From Isoetes taiwanensis (lineage: Eukaryota; Streptophyta; Lycopodiopsida; Isoetales; Isoetaceae): a stretch of DNA of 64,000 nt. A model generated the notes under the pieces. It saw nothing but the letters and a program-made list of their open reading frames with translations. It was not told the DNA's origin and ran no database searches. Positions 8,941 to 21,099 of the stretch are shown piece after piece. The DNA lies in the NCBI GenBank assembly GCA_021234155.1, contig JAJEKV010000018.1:20819252-20883251 (forward strand), in the 5' to 3' direction. Positions within the stretch are counted from its first letter, which is position 1, and each line of letters opens with the position of its first letter. The translations under genes and the position numbers were made by a program.

Positions 8941-9740
8941 ACTTAGACCAAGTACTAGATTCCTGTTTAGGGAGGCAGAACTATGAGGCACTAATTTCTT
9001 GACCTGTAATTTATTGCATTTAACTTTTTAGCGTGTGCATGTATAATCACAACCCATATGCATACGTAGATCTTTTTTTATAAATGTCATAAGCTCCAGT
9101 TTTTGCCTATGTATTTCTATTTTCACTACCCTAGCACCCTCAGTACTAGATTCCTGTTTAGGGAGGCCGAACCATGAGGTATTACTTTCCTGATATGTAA
9201 TTTATTGCATTTAACCTTATAATATGTGCATGTATAATCACCAACCTACTCATATGCATATCACTATTTTAATCATTTTATACCTGTCATAAATTCCATC
9301 TTCTGCCTATGTCATTCTATTTTCAGACCCCTACTTGTGTGCTTTCCACTTATATGATTTTTCGGCCAGAACCGACTCCATTATCCCACTATTTCTTTTG
9401 TTACATGCTTATGCATGTCATTGAGACCACGTCCATATTTATGTTCTTTATATTTTAAATGGAGCCATCATCCATGCATAACAGATCAATTAAGGTCTGG
9501 TTCTACTGCATCAGCACCTAACCCCATTATGCCAGAGGTCCCTAATGCACATCTCTATTTTTATCATTATATGCCTGTCATAAATTCCAGCTCCTGCCTA
9601 TGTATTTCTATTTTTAGACCCCTACTTGTGTGCTTTCCACTTATATGACTTATAAAACCGTGAAAATTTCCATTATCTCATTATTTCTTTTGTTACATGC
9701 TTATGCATGTTATTGAGACCACGCCCATGTCACTACTGTT
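8941..9740 (+). repeat. Degenerate tandem repeats, ~190-bp then ~290-bp spacing
   Basis: AGTACTAGATTCCTGTTTAG recurs at 8,951 and 9,142 (191 bp). GACCCCTACTTGTGTGC followed by TTTCCACTTATATGA recurs at 9,326 and 9,617 (291 bp), and CATGCTTATGCATGT recurs with it. The two overlapping families suggest an old tandem array that has drifted. No coding role seen. Confidence 0.75.
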
Positions 9741-9905
9741 TACAAACAATTAATGGCACTACTGTTTACAAACAACTAGGGCCAGCATCTCATAATAATT
9801 AGTATTCCGAGCTTTTCAAAAAGAAAACGTCATGCTTAAAACACTGGTATAGTAATCAGCAGGATATAATCCATTAGGAAACTTAAAGTTAAGTGTAGTA
9901 AATGA
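9741..9905. other. Short spacer, tandem CACTACTGTTTACAAACAA
   Basis: The 19-mer CACTACTGTTTACAAACAA occurs twice at about 9,733 and 9,756. Otherwise no feature. Confidence 0.5.
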
Positions 9906-11330
9906 AAACCAGGCATAAAAACTATCCGAAAATAAAAACACAGTATTGCAGCCATGTATCATAGCATTTAGTGCCTAAGAGCACTCCCATTCCAAAAAGA
10001 CATTGACAAATATATCTGCTTGTAGCATTAAACCATTGGTTCAAAGAAATCTTCCCTTTTTCATTGATTCTTCAAGCATTTGGTCATCCATATCAGCTTG
10101 TACATCAGTTAATCCAGTAGACAATACCTCCAACCAGCTAGACTTGAACTTGAAATCAAAAAAGACGACAAAAGGAAGAGAAACCCAGACTGCGCACCAA
10201 CCAACACAACATTAGCATGATAATGGTAATGAGTGAGGGGCCAAAAGGTACCTTAGGTTTCTCAGCTCATCGCTGGTCACCTATTGTAGCCTTTTTTGGC
10301 CCCAAGCAAGTCTAAGCAGGAAGGATATGAGGTTTTAAATATTCTAGAACTGTCACTAGTTCAAATCTTTAAACAGCAAGCCTGTCACAACATGCATTGA
10401 TGCTAGCAAATTCAACTCTATCAGATTCAGTAATATTATATGAGCTAAACCATGAGAAACATCAGCATATATAAGACCACAGACATCTGTTTTATTAAGA
10501 AATCAAAATCATTCACTAAACTATAGCCAATACCACTGTAAAAATTTCCAAGGACTGATCATAACCCAGTACGTTTTTATACTTTATGCTCAAAAGCCTG
10601 TCAGATCTACAAGCTAGCCAAGTCAAATTCGTCCAAAGCTAGTTTAGTGTCAAAAAATATCTTTGGTATCCTTTTTCTAACTTCAGAATCCGCAGCGCCT
10701 ATGTGCCTTTTCAACAAAATTTTAACACTTGTATTTAGATATAGAACATTATCTTTTGGTCAGAAGATTATCACCTCTTATCCTTATACCATCTACAAAA
10801 GAAAACTCAGATTAGGCCTACATATGCTGCTGTCTCTTATCAGTTTTACCATTAAGGCCAAGCACTATCTATCCCATGGAAATAATTTCAGACCTGATTA
10901 TCTTCGAGTTCCCAATCATACTCTTCATCTCCTTGTGTATCTGGAACCATCCTTTTAGAATTGTAACCACTTTGCTTGTAATTTCCTTGTGCCTGTCCAG
11001 ATCTATGATCATCAGAACCATAGTTCTGACTACTTTGCCATGGGCGCTTTTGCCCTCGTGATTCATCTCTCGCTGCCTCCATCTCAAGTATGCCTTTCTT
11101 TTGTGATCCGCATGTGCTTTGAACTCACCGCAAGCCATTTTTCTTCAAGAATGGACTCAAGTATCGAGTCAGATGGATACCCCTCAGAGTCAAACTCTCT
11201 CTAATATTCTTCTTCCATAGTCTTTAATAAATGCTGAATGCAGGGTCTATCTACCTTATGTACCACCAGGATATATTCGAATCCATTCCCAAAGATGTCG
11301 TTAGTATTCTAGTGCCCTTCAAGTTCGTGA
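9906..11330 (-). pseudogene. Exons of an unidentified gene, copy A (broken)
   Basis: Equivalent to the better preserved exons at 57,763-58,040 and 58,735-59,125. Copy A keeps pieces such as QKRPWQSSQNYGSDDHRSG and NYKQSGYNSKRMVPDTQGD (10,888-11,080), but its frames are interrupted at sites where copy B has CAG or CTG and copy A has CCG, CAAAG or CTCG. No domain recognised. Confidence 0.45.
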
Positions 11331-12185
11331 GCTTAGATATGCAAATCAATCTTGTATCCTAAAAAATCCTTCTCACATTCTAACTGCATTTCCATTGAAA
11401 GGATGGCACTAACCCGGCCGAGATATCGGCCAACCACGCTTGTATTTCTTGCCCAAAATCCGTGGTCTAGGACACCTTTCCGACAAAGACTCTAGCAAAG
11501 AAACCGCCTTGCATGCCGTGAATCAAGTCGGCCAAGGCACAATCATCGATTTGTACCCTATAATTTGTTTTTTTTTTTTTTTTCCTTTAGCCCTAGTTCA
11601 TATGTCTTAGAACTGAATTTTAATGTGATGGTCGCCTCTAAGATGGAGCTAGGTCACTGCACCATAACTTAGTAAAACAAATTATATTTACCCATCTTGA
11701 ACCACACTATGACTTAGCAATACAACTTCTATTTACCCATCTTGAACCCATGATCTCTTCTTCTTATGCATTATACGAGGGGCTTACAGCATACCATAAA
11801 TCAATATCTTTAAATCTTCTCCCAAAGTTATCCGCACATTTCTAATATCATTTATCTTATAATTTCCTATGCCTTAGTTAGTATTATGCTTTTAGACACA
11901 TTTTTCCAGTTGGCTCCTAGCATAGAAGCATATGTTATCCCCATGAAACCATAAATCATTGCATGGTTAAATTCATTAAAAAAAAAAAAACACATAACAT
12001 TACACAGAGTAAAGTAGATATGATTCCTATTAACTCTTAGAGCTAGTGTGAATAGCATGTTCAAGTCCAGCCAAAGAAACAAACAATTATTTGTTGACAA
12101 CAATGCAAGTGAATATGCAAGAGCAAAAAGAAGAAACAAACATAAACGTAACTACATGACCATATAGTGCGTATGCATCCCCAAA
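11331..12185. other. Intergenic; poly(T) tract; no gene supported
   Basis: Contains a T-run at about 11,568-11,583 and an A-run at 11,978-11,990. A minus-strand stretch at 11,400-11,560 reads like an exon (QEIQAWL in both copies) but is too broken to call. Confidence 0.35.
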
Positions 12186-12189
12186 TTGA

Positions 12190-12510
12190 TATACTTTTTA
12201 TGTTGCTTCCATTCGCACGGGTGCATCGCCTCCGCATTGAAACAGACGCTGGGGCACCTGGAGCAAAGGGTTTGCCGCCGTTGCCATCGGTGCTATTGAG
12301 GATGAATGTCATGTCCTCCAGATTCGCCCAAAGATTTGCTCATATCCGAGAGCGACATGCTCGACATTAGTGCCCGCCAAATTGCTACATCGCTTATTGA
12401 CTACGCCGCCGGGCGGGTTTGTTGGGGTCATACCTCCGTGAGGTTATGGATGCACCTGACTCACCGCGTCCTACGGATGGCATTGAAACCGCCCTATAGA
12501 ATCAGATAAA
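12190..12510 (+). pseudogene. LINE reverse-transcriptase zinc-knuckle relic, copy A
   Basis: Frameshifted version of 60,052-60,345, where the reading is clear. Here GAIEDECHVLQI and IRERHARH survive in different frames, and CAG/CTG sites of copy B appear as CCG or CG. The C-terminal fragment of a non-LTR retrotransposon ORF2 is the likely origin. Confidence 0.55.
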
Positions 12511-12650
12511 TGCTCCAAAGATACTTATTATCGCTAAGGTTTTTCCCTCAAAACACTTCTGGCGGGATTTTTAATCCCGCCGCATAGGGTTTGTCGCTTC
12601 TTTTGGTTTGGGTCCCATAGGCCAATTGGTCTCCGTGGACGCTTAAAAAT

Positions 12651-12690
12651 CTATTCTTATTCTTATTCTTATTCTTATTCTTATTCTATT
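12651..12690 (+). repeat. (TTATTC)n microsatellite
   Basis: Five to six TTATTC units; same in copy B at 60,491-60,530. Confidence 0.9.
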
Positions 12691-12890
12691 TCTTTCCCAA
12701 TCTTCTTGCCTCTGTGGGTGTACTTGGTTATGGCATGCATGCCATGCCACTCCCTCCCTCCCTCCCCAATTTTCCTAATATTCCTTCCCTATGAATGTAC
12801 CCATCTCATTTGTCCTCACCCGAATCCTTGCCACTCTTACATGCATATGTGTTATTACTTCTACAATTAAGAAACAATTGGATTGACTTA

Positions 12891-12918
12891 AAGAAAGAAA
12901 GATAGATAGATAGATAGT
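12891..12918 (+). repeat. (GAAA)n/(GATA)n microsatellite
   Basis: GAAAGAAAGATAGATAGATAGATAG; conserved in copy B near 60,747-60,770. Confidence 0.9.
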
Positions 12919-13464
12919 ATTTTTACGTCATGCCATATTGGTGACATCCATGACGACATATGTCGAGGGACTTGAACGTAAGATCTCTTAATTAATGGAC
13001 TAGCTATTAAACTGAACAAGGAGGAACAAAAAAGAAGGACCAGTTCTCGATTTATGCATGTCATCCACACTTGCATGGACAGCCACATTGACTTAAGAAA
13101 ACAACCACATTGACTTAAGAAACTATGGATCTCTATACCTTGATGCAGGTGCATGCATGTAAAGTGGAGTGAGATGCTTATTAGCCACATAGTATTATAC
13201 ATGACACATATGTAGAATACAATGGCTCTATTCAGCATGAATTGAACCATCATCCTTGGGGAAAGGGACGCCTCTTTGGCTCAGCCTCATTTGGCTATTT
13301 TCTCCGTGATATATACTATATTCTCTCTTAGTTCTTATCGGCGTTTTTTGAGCCGGATCCTTGATTTTAATATCAACTTTTTTTTTTTTACCCTTTACTT
13401 TGTTCTTAGTTTCCTAGTTACACCCCTCTCTGCTTTTGTTGTCCTATTCTTGTTTTTGACCATC

Positions 13465-13980
13465 AAACCTTTCAAGCTTTTTCTCAAGCTCTTTTTCCTC
13501 GAATCCGCCAAAATTGCCAATCGGACAATTTTTCCAGATCTTTTCCTCCAAACCATAGTTAAAATAAGCTCTATGTCCATCCAAATATTGCCTAAATCTG
13601 ATATTCTGGGAGGGAGATATGCAAAAAAGCATTTTGTCGAGCTCTTTTTCTCGTCAACCCAAAGACCGTATTTTTTCATAGCCTTTCTATCTCCAAGATG
13701 TTTGATTTCTATATCCTTGAAAGCTCACCAGAAGCTTTCCATCCCTCCAAAAAATTGCCTCAACCGATATTCTCGAGGGAGAGATGAGAAAAGCATTTTG
13801 TCGAGCTCCCTTTGACCAAAACCGTGAATCTATGTTTTCCATAGCTTTTCTGCTATCCAATAGGGTCGAATATTACATCCTCGAAAAGCTTTCTGAAATT
13901 TTCCAACTGTCCAAGAATTGCCCGAATCTGATACTCTGGACAAGAGATGTGATCAAATGCATTTTGGCAAGCTTATGCCA
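13465..13980 (+). repeat. ~165-bp tandem repeat, three units
   Basis: Units share AATTGCC, a TGATATTCTGGGAG or variant, GAGATG and GCATTTTGTCGAGCTC. The last motif begins at 13,629, 13,793 and (diverged, GCATTTTGGCAAGCTT) 13,959, spacings of 164 and 166 bp. Copy B has the same array at 61,310-61,835. Open frames here shift between units and are not genes. Confidence 0.85.
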
Positions 13981-16900
13981 GTAGGGGAGTCATTCCTAAC
14001 CCCCTTTTAATCTTGAGTTTTGATTTTTTGTTTCCTTTGTCTTTTTCCCTCGAGTTCTCATACTTTTTTAATTTTTTGGATTATAGGTGCCTGGTTGCAT
14101 GGATAGTTGTCTGCTGGTTAACCATTGTTGTTCAGCTTTTTGCCATGGTTTTTGTAGATTAACATGTTATTTTTTTTCAATATCGATGACCGGCGCTTCT
14201 CATTTTCTTTCTTGTAGATTTCACTGAGTGCAATCTCGATGTAGCTTGACAATGATTTGATTTTTAAATGGGCACAATTTTCTTCATGATCCGTGTTCTT
14301 TTCTTCCCCCAATATTTTGGTTTTGCATGATGCGTGTTGTTGCTTTTAATGTCATGTATCGCTTTTTGAAAATGCTAAGATGATTATTATGCATTATTTC
14401 CCATTCCAATGGATATGCATTTATGTTTATTGCCTACTTTCATTTGATTTTCCTTGTTTCTTTTACTATAGTCATCGATATGTCCTTTCTCTTTTTCATT
14501 TTGCAATGCCCATGGGCTTTGTCGATTCTTTTTACTATAGGATCATGTTTGGCTTTGGTCCTTAGCTTATATGCTTTATTATATCTATTTTTATGGATGT
14601 TAGTCTATTATCGTGGTGCTTTTCTCTAGGTCTAGGTTGATATGTTTTCTTTTCTTGTTGCTTGTATAGTTCATGGTTCGCTTTTTGGTTTGTCAGTCTG
14701 GGCTTGTATAGTTCTTGGTTTGCCTTGTTGGTTTGTTGGTTTGGGTTTGACAGACACCTCTCCCCTTCCCCTTTTTCGTTTTAGATTCTCACAGTATGTG
14801 GTTCGTGTTTGTGTTATTTTCTTGAATTAGTTTGTTTTTCTGCCAGAGTGTTCATTGCTGGATCTAACCTTTTTCGTCTATTTAGCAGCAGTGATGTTGG
14901 TCTCGTTTTTTCCGTAGTTCTATATGGTTTGGTATTCTAATTTTCTTATTTCGAGTTTTGGCATGATGCATGTTTTTTTAAAACTCCAAATTGCTTCTTT
15001 TCTCATGGAAACTATAGTTTACAATAGACATGTATGTATTTAGGTTATGCACTTTAGGCATGCTGTCGAGCATGGGATTATGCATGCATATTCTTTATGG
15101 TTTGTGAGGCGAATTATTTTGAGCATGTATATTATGACATGGATAATTGATGACATATTTCTATTTCATGTTGCATCAGTATTTGTTATATGAGTGTGAT
15201 ATGTTTGGTTCATGATGCATTGATATGTATTATTGGTAGTCCATTTATATTTTGCTTGTTTTTCGTGGGTGGTTATGTTTCTTGTGGTGTTGCAACTGCA
15301 TTAATGCCAATATACCCGTCAATTCTTTTATTGCTTGTTTTCTCATGGAAAAGATGCATTGTGGTAGACTTGCATGGATCCTATGTTCCGGCTTGAGGCA
15401 TGATATCTGGCATGGAGGTTGTTTTCATAGATTAGGCTACTTTTCTTATAGAGTGCTCACATTGCTTGAACTAATCTCTTTTCATATGTTTAGCAGTAGT
15501 GATGTTGGACTCGTTTTTCCCTAGTTCTATATGGTTTGGTATTCTGACTTCCTATATTTCGAGTTTTGACATGATGCATATTTTTAGAACTTCGAAATTG
15601 CGTGATTTTTCATAATAACTATAACTTCTAGTACACGTGTACATAGCCAAGTTATGCATATTGGGCATGATGTCTGGCATGGGGAGCACTCCCATGGTTT
15701 GGCAAGCATATTATATCAAGCATGTATATATTATATTTGACATGGATAACTGTTGACCTTATTCTGTTTTAGATTTCATGTTGCATCAGTATTTATTATA
15801 TGTATAGTTCATGACGCACTGATAGTTGCTATATGTAGTCCATCCATATCTCTTATGTGGTATGTTTCTTGTCGGTGTTACAACTGCATTAACACCAATA
15901 TATGCCTCGTTATTTATGTTATCACTTGTTTTTTCTGACTTGCACATATCCAAGTTATAGGCATTAGACATGATCACTCGCATAGAGATTATTTTTGTAG
16001 ATTAGTCTGCTTTTCCTCCAGAGTGCTCATTGCTTGATCTAACTTTTTTTATATGCTTAGCGGCGGTGATGTTGTACTCGTTCTTCCCAGTTCTATATGG
16101 TTTATATGTGTCTCTTATGTGGTTTGATTCTTGTCAGTGTTACGGCAACCTTAAAACCCATGTGCCTTCGATCTCTTTTTATCTCATGTCATCCATCACG
16201 TCTTTAGTTTTGATTGTTTGTTATTGCTCCATTTGTCCCTTATATCCCTTGCATCTCCTATGTATACCGCCTACTAGTTGTATCATAGGACCCATCCTAG
16301 GAATGGTTGCTCTGTTGTTCGTACCTGTTCCAATTGTCATGTTTCTTTCTATGGATCCTTGCAGTCTTACTTGTGCTCTACCCGCTTCTGCAGTTTTTGC
16401 ATACGCCACCTTTGTTCGCCCCAGTTAACCCTTTTGTCTTTTGTCTTCATGTCCTTTTCCTATTATCTCTACTCTAATTTGTCCCATATCACTCCGCTTG
16501 TTCCATGGGTAGCCTCTTTAGTTCTTTGGACATGTTCCAACTTGCTTTTGAAAAGTTTTCAAAATCCTTGTGGCCACCTTTTACCTTCTTCACCTTTTCC
16601 TTTCTCATAGCTTGGTAGCTCGTTTTTCTTTGTTCATTTATTGGGGTTTTATTCTTTTTAGTCTCATCGTTTCGTGGTTTGGCTTTTTGTTGTTTCATTT
16701 TGTCCGTACTCCATGGTCCATTGTTCCTCTTTCGACCTTTTGTTGACCTGCTCTATTAGTCGTTGTTAGTCTTGCTTTCATGTTGTTTGGTCATTGTGGT
16801 TCATTTTACCCCTTCCATCGCAATATCATTGCTCCATCCCTCCGCTTTGTTAGTCTCATTTATCATGTTATCTATCATCCTCTTCATCCCATTCTACCAT

Positions 16901-19560
16901 TGGGTTGATCACTAAGATTGGCATGCCTCATTAGTTTGATTGACCATCATTTATCTCTTGTGGCTTCTATATTTTCGAGTTTGACCTGGCCCATGTTGTT
17001 CGTATTCCATTTTTCTTGATTTCTAGACACACCCAAGTTATGCGATTAGGCATGATGTCCATGAGTTATGCAAAGATTCTTTTATAGTTTTGGCAAATGT
17101 ATTTTATCACATGTATATGATGTTTGATAGATAATTGTAATCTTATCTTGTTTCGTGTTTTATGTTTCATGTTGCATCAGTTTTATGTGAGTGTGATATG
17201 TTTGATTCACGATGCATTCATATTTGTTTATGTAGTCCATCTATCTTTTATATTTTTTTTTTACGCAAGATGTCTTTTGTCGTTGTTATAACTTCATTAA
17301 CGCCAATGTACCCCTGCCAATTCTTTTATCGTTTGTTTTTCTCATGAAAACTATAACTTATAGTAGACTTGCACGGTCCCGACTATAGGCATTAGGCATG
17401 TTTTTGGCATGGAGGTTATGCATGATCTTTGTTATTGTGGCAAGTGTTCTTTATCGAAAGCATTTATGACATTTTTTTTAGTACAATTTTTACTTCATTT
17501 TAGCTCAAGAGAACGTACCATGAATGAAAATGAGAGAAGAGACAGTAATAAATAGAAGATGTGAGGGGACGCCCCCATCCAAGGAATGCCTGGTTCTATT
17601 GGATGTGGAGATCTATTTAGTTCATGATGCATAGGTCTCTATCGTGGTATGGTTCCAGTCGATGTTACAACTACCTTAAAGCTGATGTGCCCCTATCAAT
17701 TTTGTATCTCGTTTATTATTCCACTACCTTTCTTCTGGCTCACCCATCACATCCTTTAGTTATTAGTTGTCCTTTATTGCTCCATTGTCTCATAGTCTGT
17801 GTATTTTTCTTTTTAGTGTTTGCCCTGGTTTCGTCAATTGTCCCGTTTCTTCCTATGGTTCTTGTAGTCCTACTTGTGCTTCATTTGCTTCCATGGTTCT
17901 TGTTTTCGCCAATTTTGTTCATCCAAGTTGTGCCTTATGTCCTATTTCTTCATGGAATCCTTCTTTGTCTTCTCCGTTACAGTTTGTTCATGTATTCCAA
18001 TTGCCGAATTGGTTCCTCTCACCCTCCTATTCTTGACGGTTTTTCTATTGCTATCCGATTCGCTCCTTTTGCACTACCCGTTCCATAGTTAGTGATCTCT
18101 TTAGCTCTATGGATGCTTTCCATTCGTTTTTTTAAGAGTTATTGCTTCAGGGCCTTATCACCAATAGGCCCTTCATTTCTTCGATCTCAATGTTCCATTG
18201 CTCCTTCATCGATTTTTCTTCTTATTCCTCCCAAGTTGACCATTTGATACTTTCCCCGCTTGAGTTTTTTTTTTCATATAGTCTTTCGCTTGTCGCTTAT
18301 TCCAATTGTTCAATTTGTCCCTCTCACCCTTCCATGTCTACGCGTTTTCTATCGCTTTAATCATATTGGCATCATCTTGCTCCGCTTGCTGCATGGCTGA
18401 TTGGTTGGGTTCATTTGTTTTGGGTTCGTTCTTTCAATCTCATTATTTATTCCTAATAGTTTCATTGCTCATCTTCTTGACCTTCGATTTACTTGTTCTC
18501 ATTGGTCTTTATGAAATAAAACATTCATGCTTTCTTATCCTTGTAGTTCTCTTTATCTATTCATTAGAGTCTATTTTATTTATCTATTCTTATCCTTGTT
18601 GGCCCGATTCATTAGAGTCTATTTTCATCACTTTGATTTGTTAGCATCATTTTCCATATTACTATTTGATTCCCTACACCTCTTAGTTCTTGTGTCTTTC
18701 CGTCCCTAGTATTCCATTACCTCATCGGTTTGTCTGTTTTGTTCATCTTTTTCTCCCTTATGGCTCCATGTTGTTGCTTATAGTTCTCATCATGCTTTCG
18801 CTTTGTGTTCAAGCTATGGAGAAGTCTTCGGTCCCTTTGTCCTTTTGGGTGCATCACTTTTCCAACTTATCGCCATTAGCTCTTCTTGAGATATCATTCA
18901 ATATCTTTACCTTTTAGTGTTCGCCTTCTATTATTTAGCCTATGTTCGCCACCGTGTTTTCCCCGCTATCTTTGTGGTTCTTTTGTTTCTTCGGGCCCAT
19001 TGCTCATACTATTGTTTTACACTTCTCATTGCTTTGTAGTCCGACCGATCCATTTCATTGCATTTTGGTTGCGCCTGCTTTGTAATCGCTCATTGACCTC
19101 ATGTCGCTTTCTTCATTTACTCATGGTTGGCATCCATTACTTGTTTGGTAGTCTTTACCATACCTCCTTATTGCCACATGGCTCATTGCTTCTAATGGCT
19201 CTTTGTTCAATTTGCCATTAGTTACCCCCTGTCTTCACCTTCTTAGCCTTAGTTGCCCCATTGTTCTATTACCCTTGCTCCACTAATTCTCAAGTTGTAT
19301 TCTTTATCCCTTTATCACAATTCTTAGGGGTAGTCCCAAGCATTCTTACCTTACTTGGCCCTCATACCTTTTAGTCTTTGTTTGAGTTTGAGATTGTTCC
19401 TCTTCGGCTCTGATGTTGATGTTTTTGGCGAGGGACCTTCCCAAGAATGCAATTGTTCTATTCAAAGATGACCATCATTCTTGTGAAATGGACACCTTCT
19501 TTTGGCTCAAAGCCGCATTTGGCTTCTTTTTTCTCCCCTATATCAATCATATATATGTTC
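13981..19560 (+). other. Pyrimidine-rich (T>C) strand-asymmetric tract, no gene
   Basis: About 5.5 kb in which the plus strand is dominated by T and C, with short ATG-initiated frames rich in Phe, Leu, Ser and Val that look like composition artefacts. The bias is strongest at 16,400-19,400. Copy B covers only its first part (61,840-64,000). A degenerate repeat family with ~590-bp spacing lies within. Confidence 0.6.
14840..17460 (+). repeat. ~590-bp degenerate tandem repeat
   Basis: Anchors recur in the same order: GAGTG(T/C)TCATTGCTTGATCT at 14,846, 15,451 and 16,021 (605 and 570 bp), and TTTCATGTTGCATCAGT at about 15,164, 15,774 and 17,164. Each unit also carries a TAGTTCTATATGGTTTGGTATTCT-like block and a CATTAA(T/C)(G/A)CCAATATA block. 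At least three units before 16.2 kb and a diverged one near 17.1-17.4 kb. Confidence 0.8.
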
Positions 19561-19572
19561 TTATGTTTGTCG

Positions 19573-19985
19573 CTTATCCCAATCGCCCTGCTCGAGATCC
19601 CACGCCCACGGGGGGTTTGGGACGATCCCACGCTCAGATGGCTTGGGAGATTCTATATATTCTATATAGACGCATCCTACTCTGGCCCAAAGGATTTGAT
19701 CCCCGATCGTTTGCCTGAGATCCCACCCACTGCTGCTTGGAGACACATCCCACGCCACCCGATGGCTTGGGAGTTTCTATATAGACTCTATATGTAATCG
19801 ATCCCCCACGCCCAAAGTTGCTCTTGATCCCCGATCGCCGATCCGAGATCCCACTACCACGTGCTGCTTGGCACATATCTTCACGGTCCACATGGTTTTG
19901 GGAATTATATGTAATAGATCCCCATGGCTCATATTGCTTTTATATGGTGAGATCTTGATCGCTGATCGAGTCTAAGATCCTAAGG
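19573..19985 (+). repeat. ~127-bp tandem repeat, three units
   Basis: GATCCCCGATCG or its variant occurs at 19,698, 19,826 and about 19,955. Each unit also has a GATCCCAC, a GATGGCTTGGGAG-like segment and a TCTATATAGA segment. Unit edges are approximate. Confidence 0.75.
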
Positions 19986-20169
19986 CTCATGTTGAGTGCT
20001 CGGGCCCTTAAGGAAAGGCTTCTAAAATTTTTTATGTTATTGGGGCTATCTCAACCCCGGACCTCAACCCCCAAACCCCAATCAGAACCACTAAACCAAG
20101 CATTAATTCCATAAATATTTTATGTTTCAAATATACTTAAGGGTAATGTTCTAATTAAGATAAAATAGA

Positions 20170-20955
20170 ATATAACATTCTAGATAGTTCAAGAAAGTTC
20201 TAGAATGTTCGAGGCTCTAGAAAGTCTAAAAATCTTCTCTAGAATGTTCTAGAAAGCTCTTAATATTCTAGAATGTTTTGGAAGATAAGAGAATCTAGGA
20301 GGAATTTAAGAGAATCCTTCCAGAAAAATCCCAAATTCTAGAACATAATCGAATCTTGGGGGAATCTAAGAAATTTCTTCCAAAGTTTCAAATTGTTCTA
20401 ATAAGTTCTAGAATGTAGGAGAATCTACTGAATGTAAGAGAATCTAGGAAATACTCCGTAAAGTTCTAGGGTATTTTGAAAGTCTCGCACGTTCCGCAAA
20501 GTCTTAGAATGTTCTAAAAAGTTCTAGAATGTAAAGGAATCTAGGAGAATCTAACGCAATCTAAAAAAAATCTCATAAAATGTAAGAGAATCTAAGAAAA
20601 TATTTACAATCCTAAGGGAATCTCTTAAAATCCAGGGGATCTAAGGGAATCTTCATAATATCTAAGGAATCTAAGAAAATGTTGATGAAATCTTAGAGTA
20701 TCTAGGGGAATCTTTATAGAATCTCTTTGAATCTCATATAATGTAAGGGAACCTAGGGCAATCTCATAAAAATCTAAAGGGATCTAAGAGAATCTATGAT
20801 CTTTATAGAATCTTGAAGAATCTATGGAAATCTAATAGAATCTAGAGGGAATCTTATAAAATTTTAGAGGAATTTCCACCCAAACCTCCAAGAGAACCTT
20901 GGTAGAATCTTTTAGAGAATGTATGCGAATTTAGAGTATTCTCAAGAGATCCTTT
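20170..20955 (-). repeat. Left GAATCTA/TTCTAGAA minisatellite array
   Basis: Degenerate short repeats built from GAATCTAGG, GAGAATCTA and, in the first 350 bp, TTCTAGAATG. Read on the minus strand it is TAGATTC-rich, like 31,080-32,670 and 33,320-34,060, so left and right arrays are inverted with respect to each other around a 10-kb core. Confidence 0.85.
20188..20210 (+). promoter_or_regulatory. Five-unit heat-shock-element-like motif
   Basis: TTC, GAA, TTC, GAA, TTC alternate with exactly 2 nt between each (20,188-20,190, 193-195, 198-200, 203-205, 208-210), the geometry bound by heat-shock factor. A three-unit match follows at 20,242-20,254. It lies within the TTCTAGAA-rich array, so it may be a by-product of the repeat unit. 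No test of function is possible here. Confidence 0.45.
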
Positions 20956-21020
20956 TAGAAATATAATGTAGGAACATAAGCAAACTCAACATGCAATCAG
21001 AGGGATCCATTAAATTTCTT

Positions 21021-21047
21021 GTATATATATATATATATATATATATA

Positions 21048-21084
<37 letters not shown>
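21021..21084. repeat. (TA)n tract between left array and direct repeat
   Basis: About 60 bp of TA with a single AGTA interruption at 21,048. Confidence 0.95.
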
Positions 21085-21085
<1 letters not shown>

Positions 21086-21099
21086 TCAGCTTCCATTAC

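Larger units (their letters stand above)
1..16136 (+). repeat. Segmental duplication, copy A (left, open at window edge)
   Basis: The whole interval recurs in the same order and orientation at about 47,712-64,000. Anchors: GCATTATGTCTATGG at 73 and 47,797; the 3615 MITE and its partner at 51,281; GCATTAGACATGATC at 15,961 and 63,823. The offset drifts from 47,724 to 47,862 through small indels. Stretches such as 8,650-9,950 and 14,000-15,900 are nearly identical, while 1,000-8,400 and 10,000-13,700 differ by many short changes concentrated at CAG/CTG sites. The left end lies outside the window. Confidence 0.97.

Noticed and set aside
13276-13815. 179-codon plus-strand frame in the 165-bp repeat region
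   Set aside because: Frame is disrupted in copy B, composition is Phe/Leu/Ser-biased, and it runs across tandem repeat units; artefact of the pyrimidine-rich strand.
19413-19797. Overlapping plus-strand frames of 101 and 116 codons
   Set aside because: They run into the 127-bp tandem repeat and show no recognisable domain.
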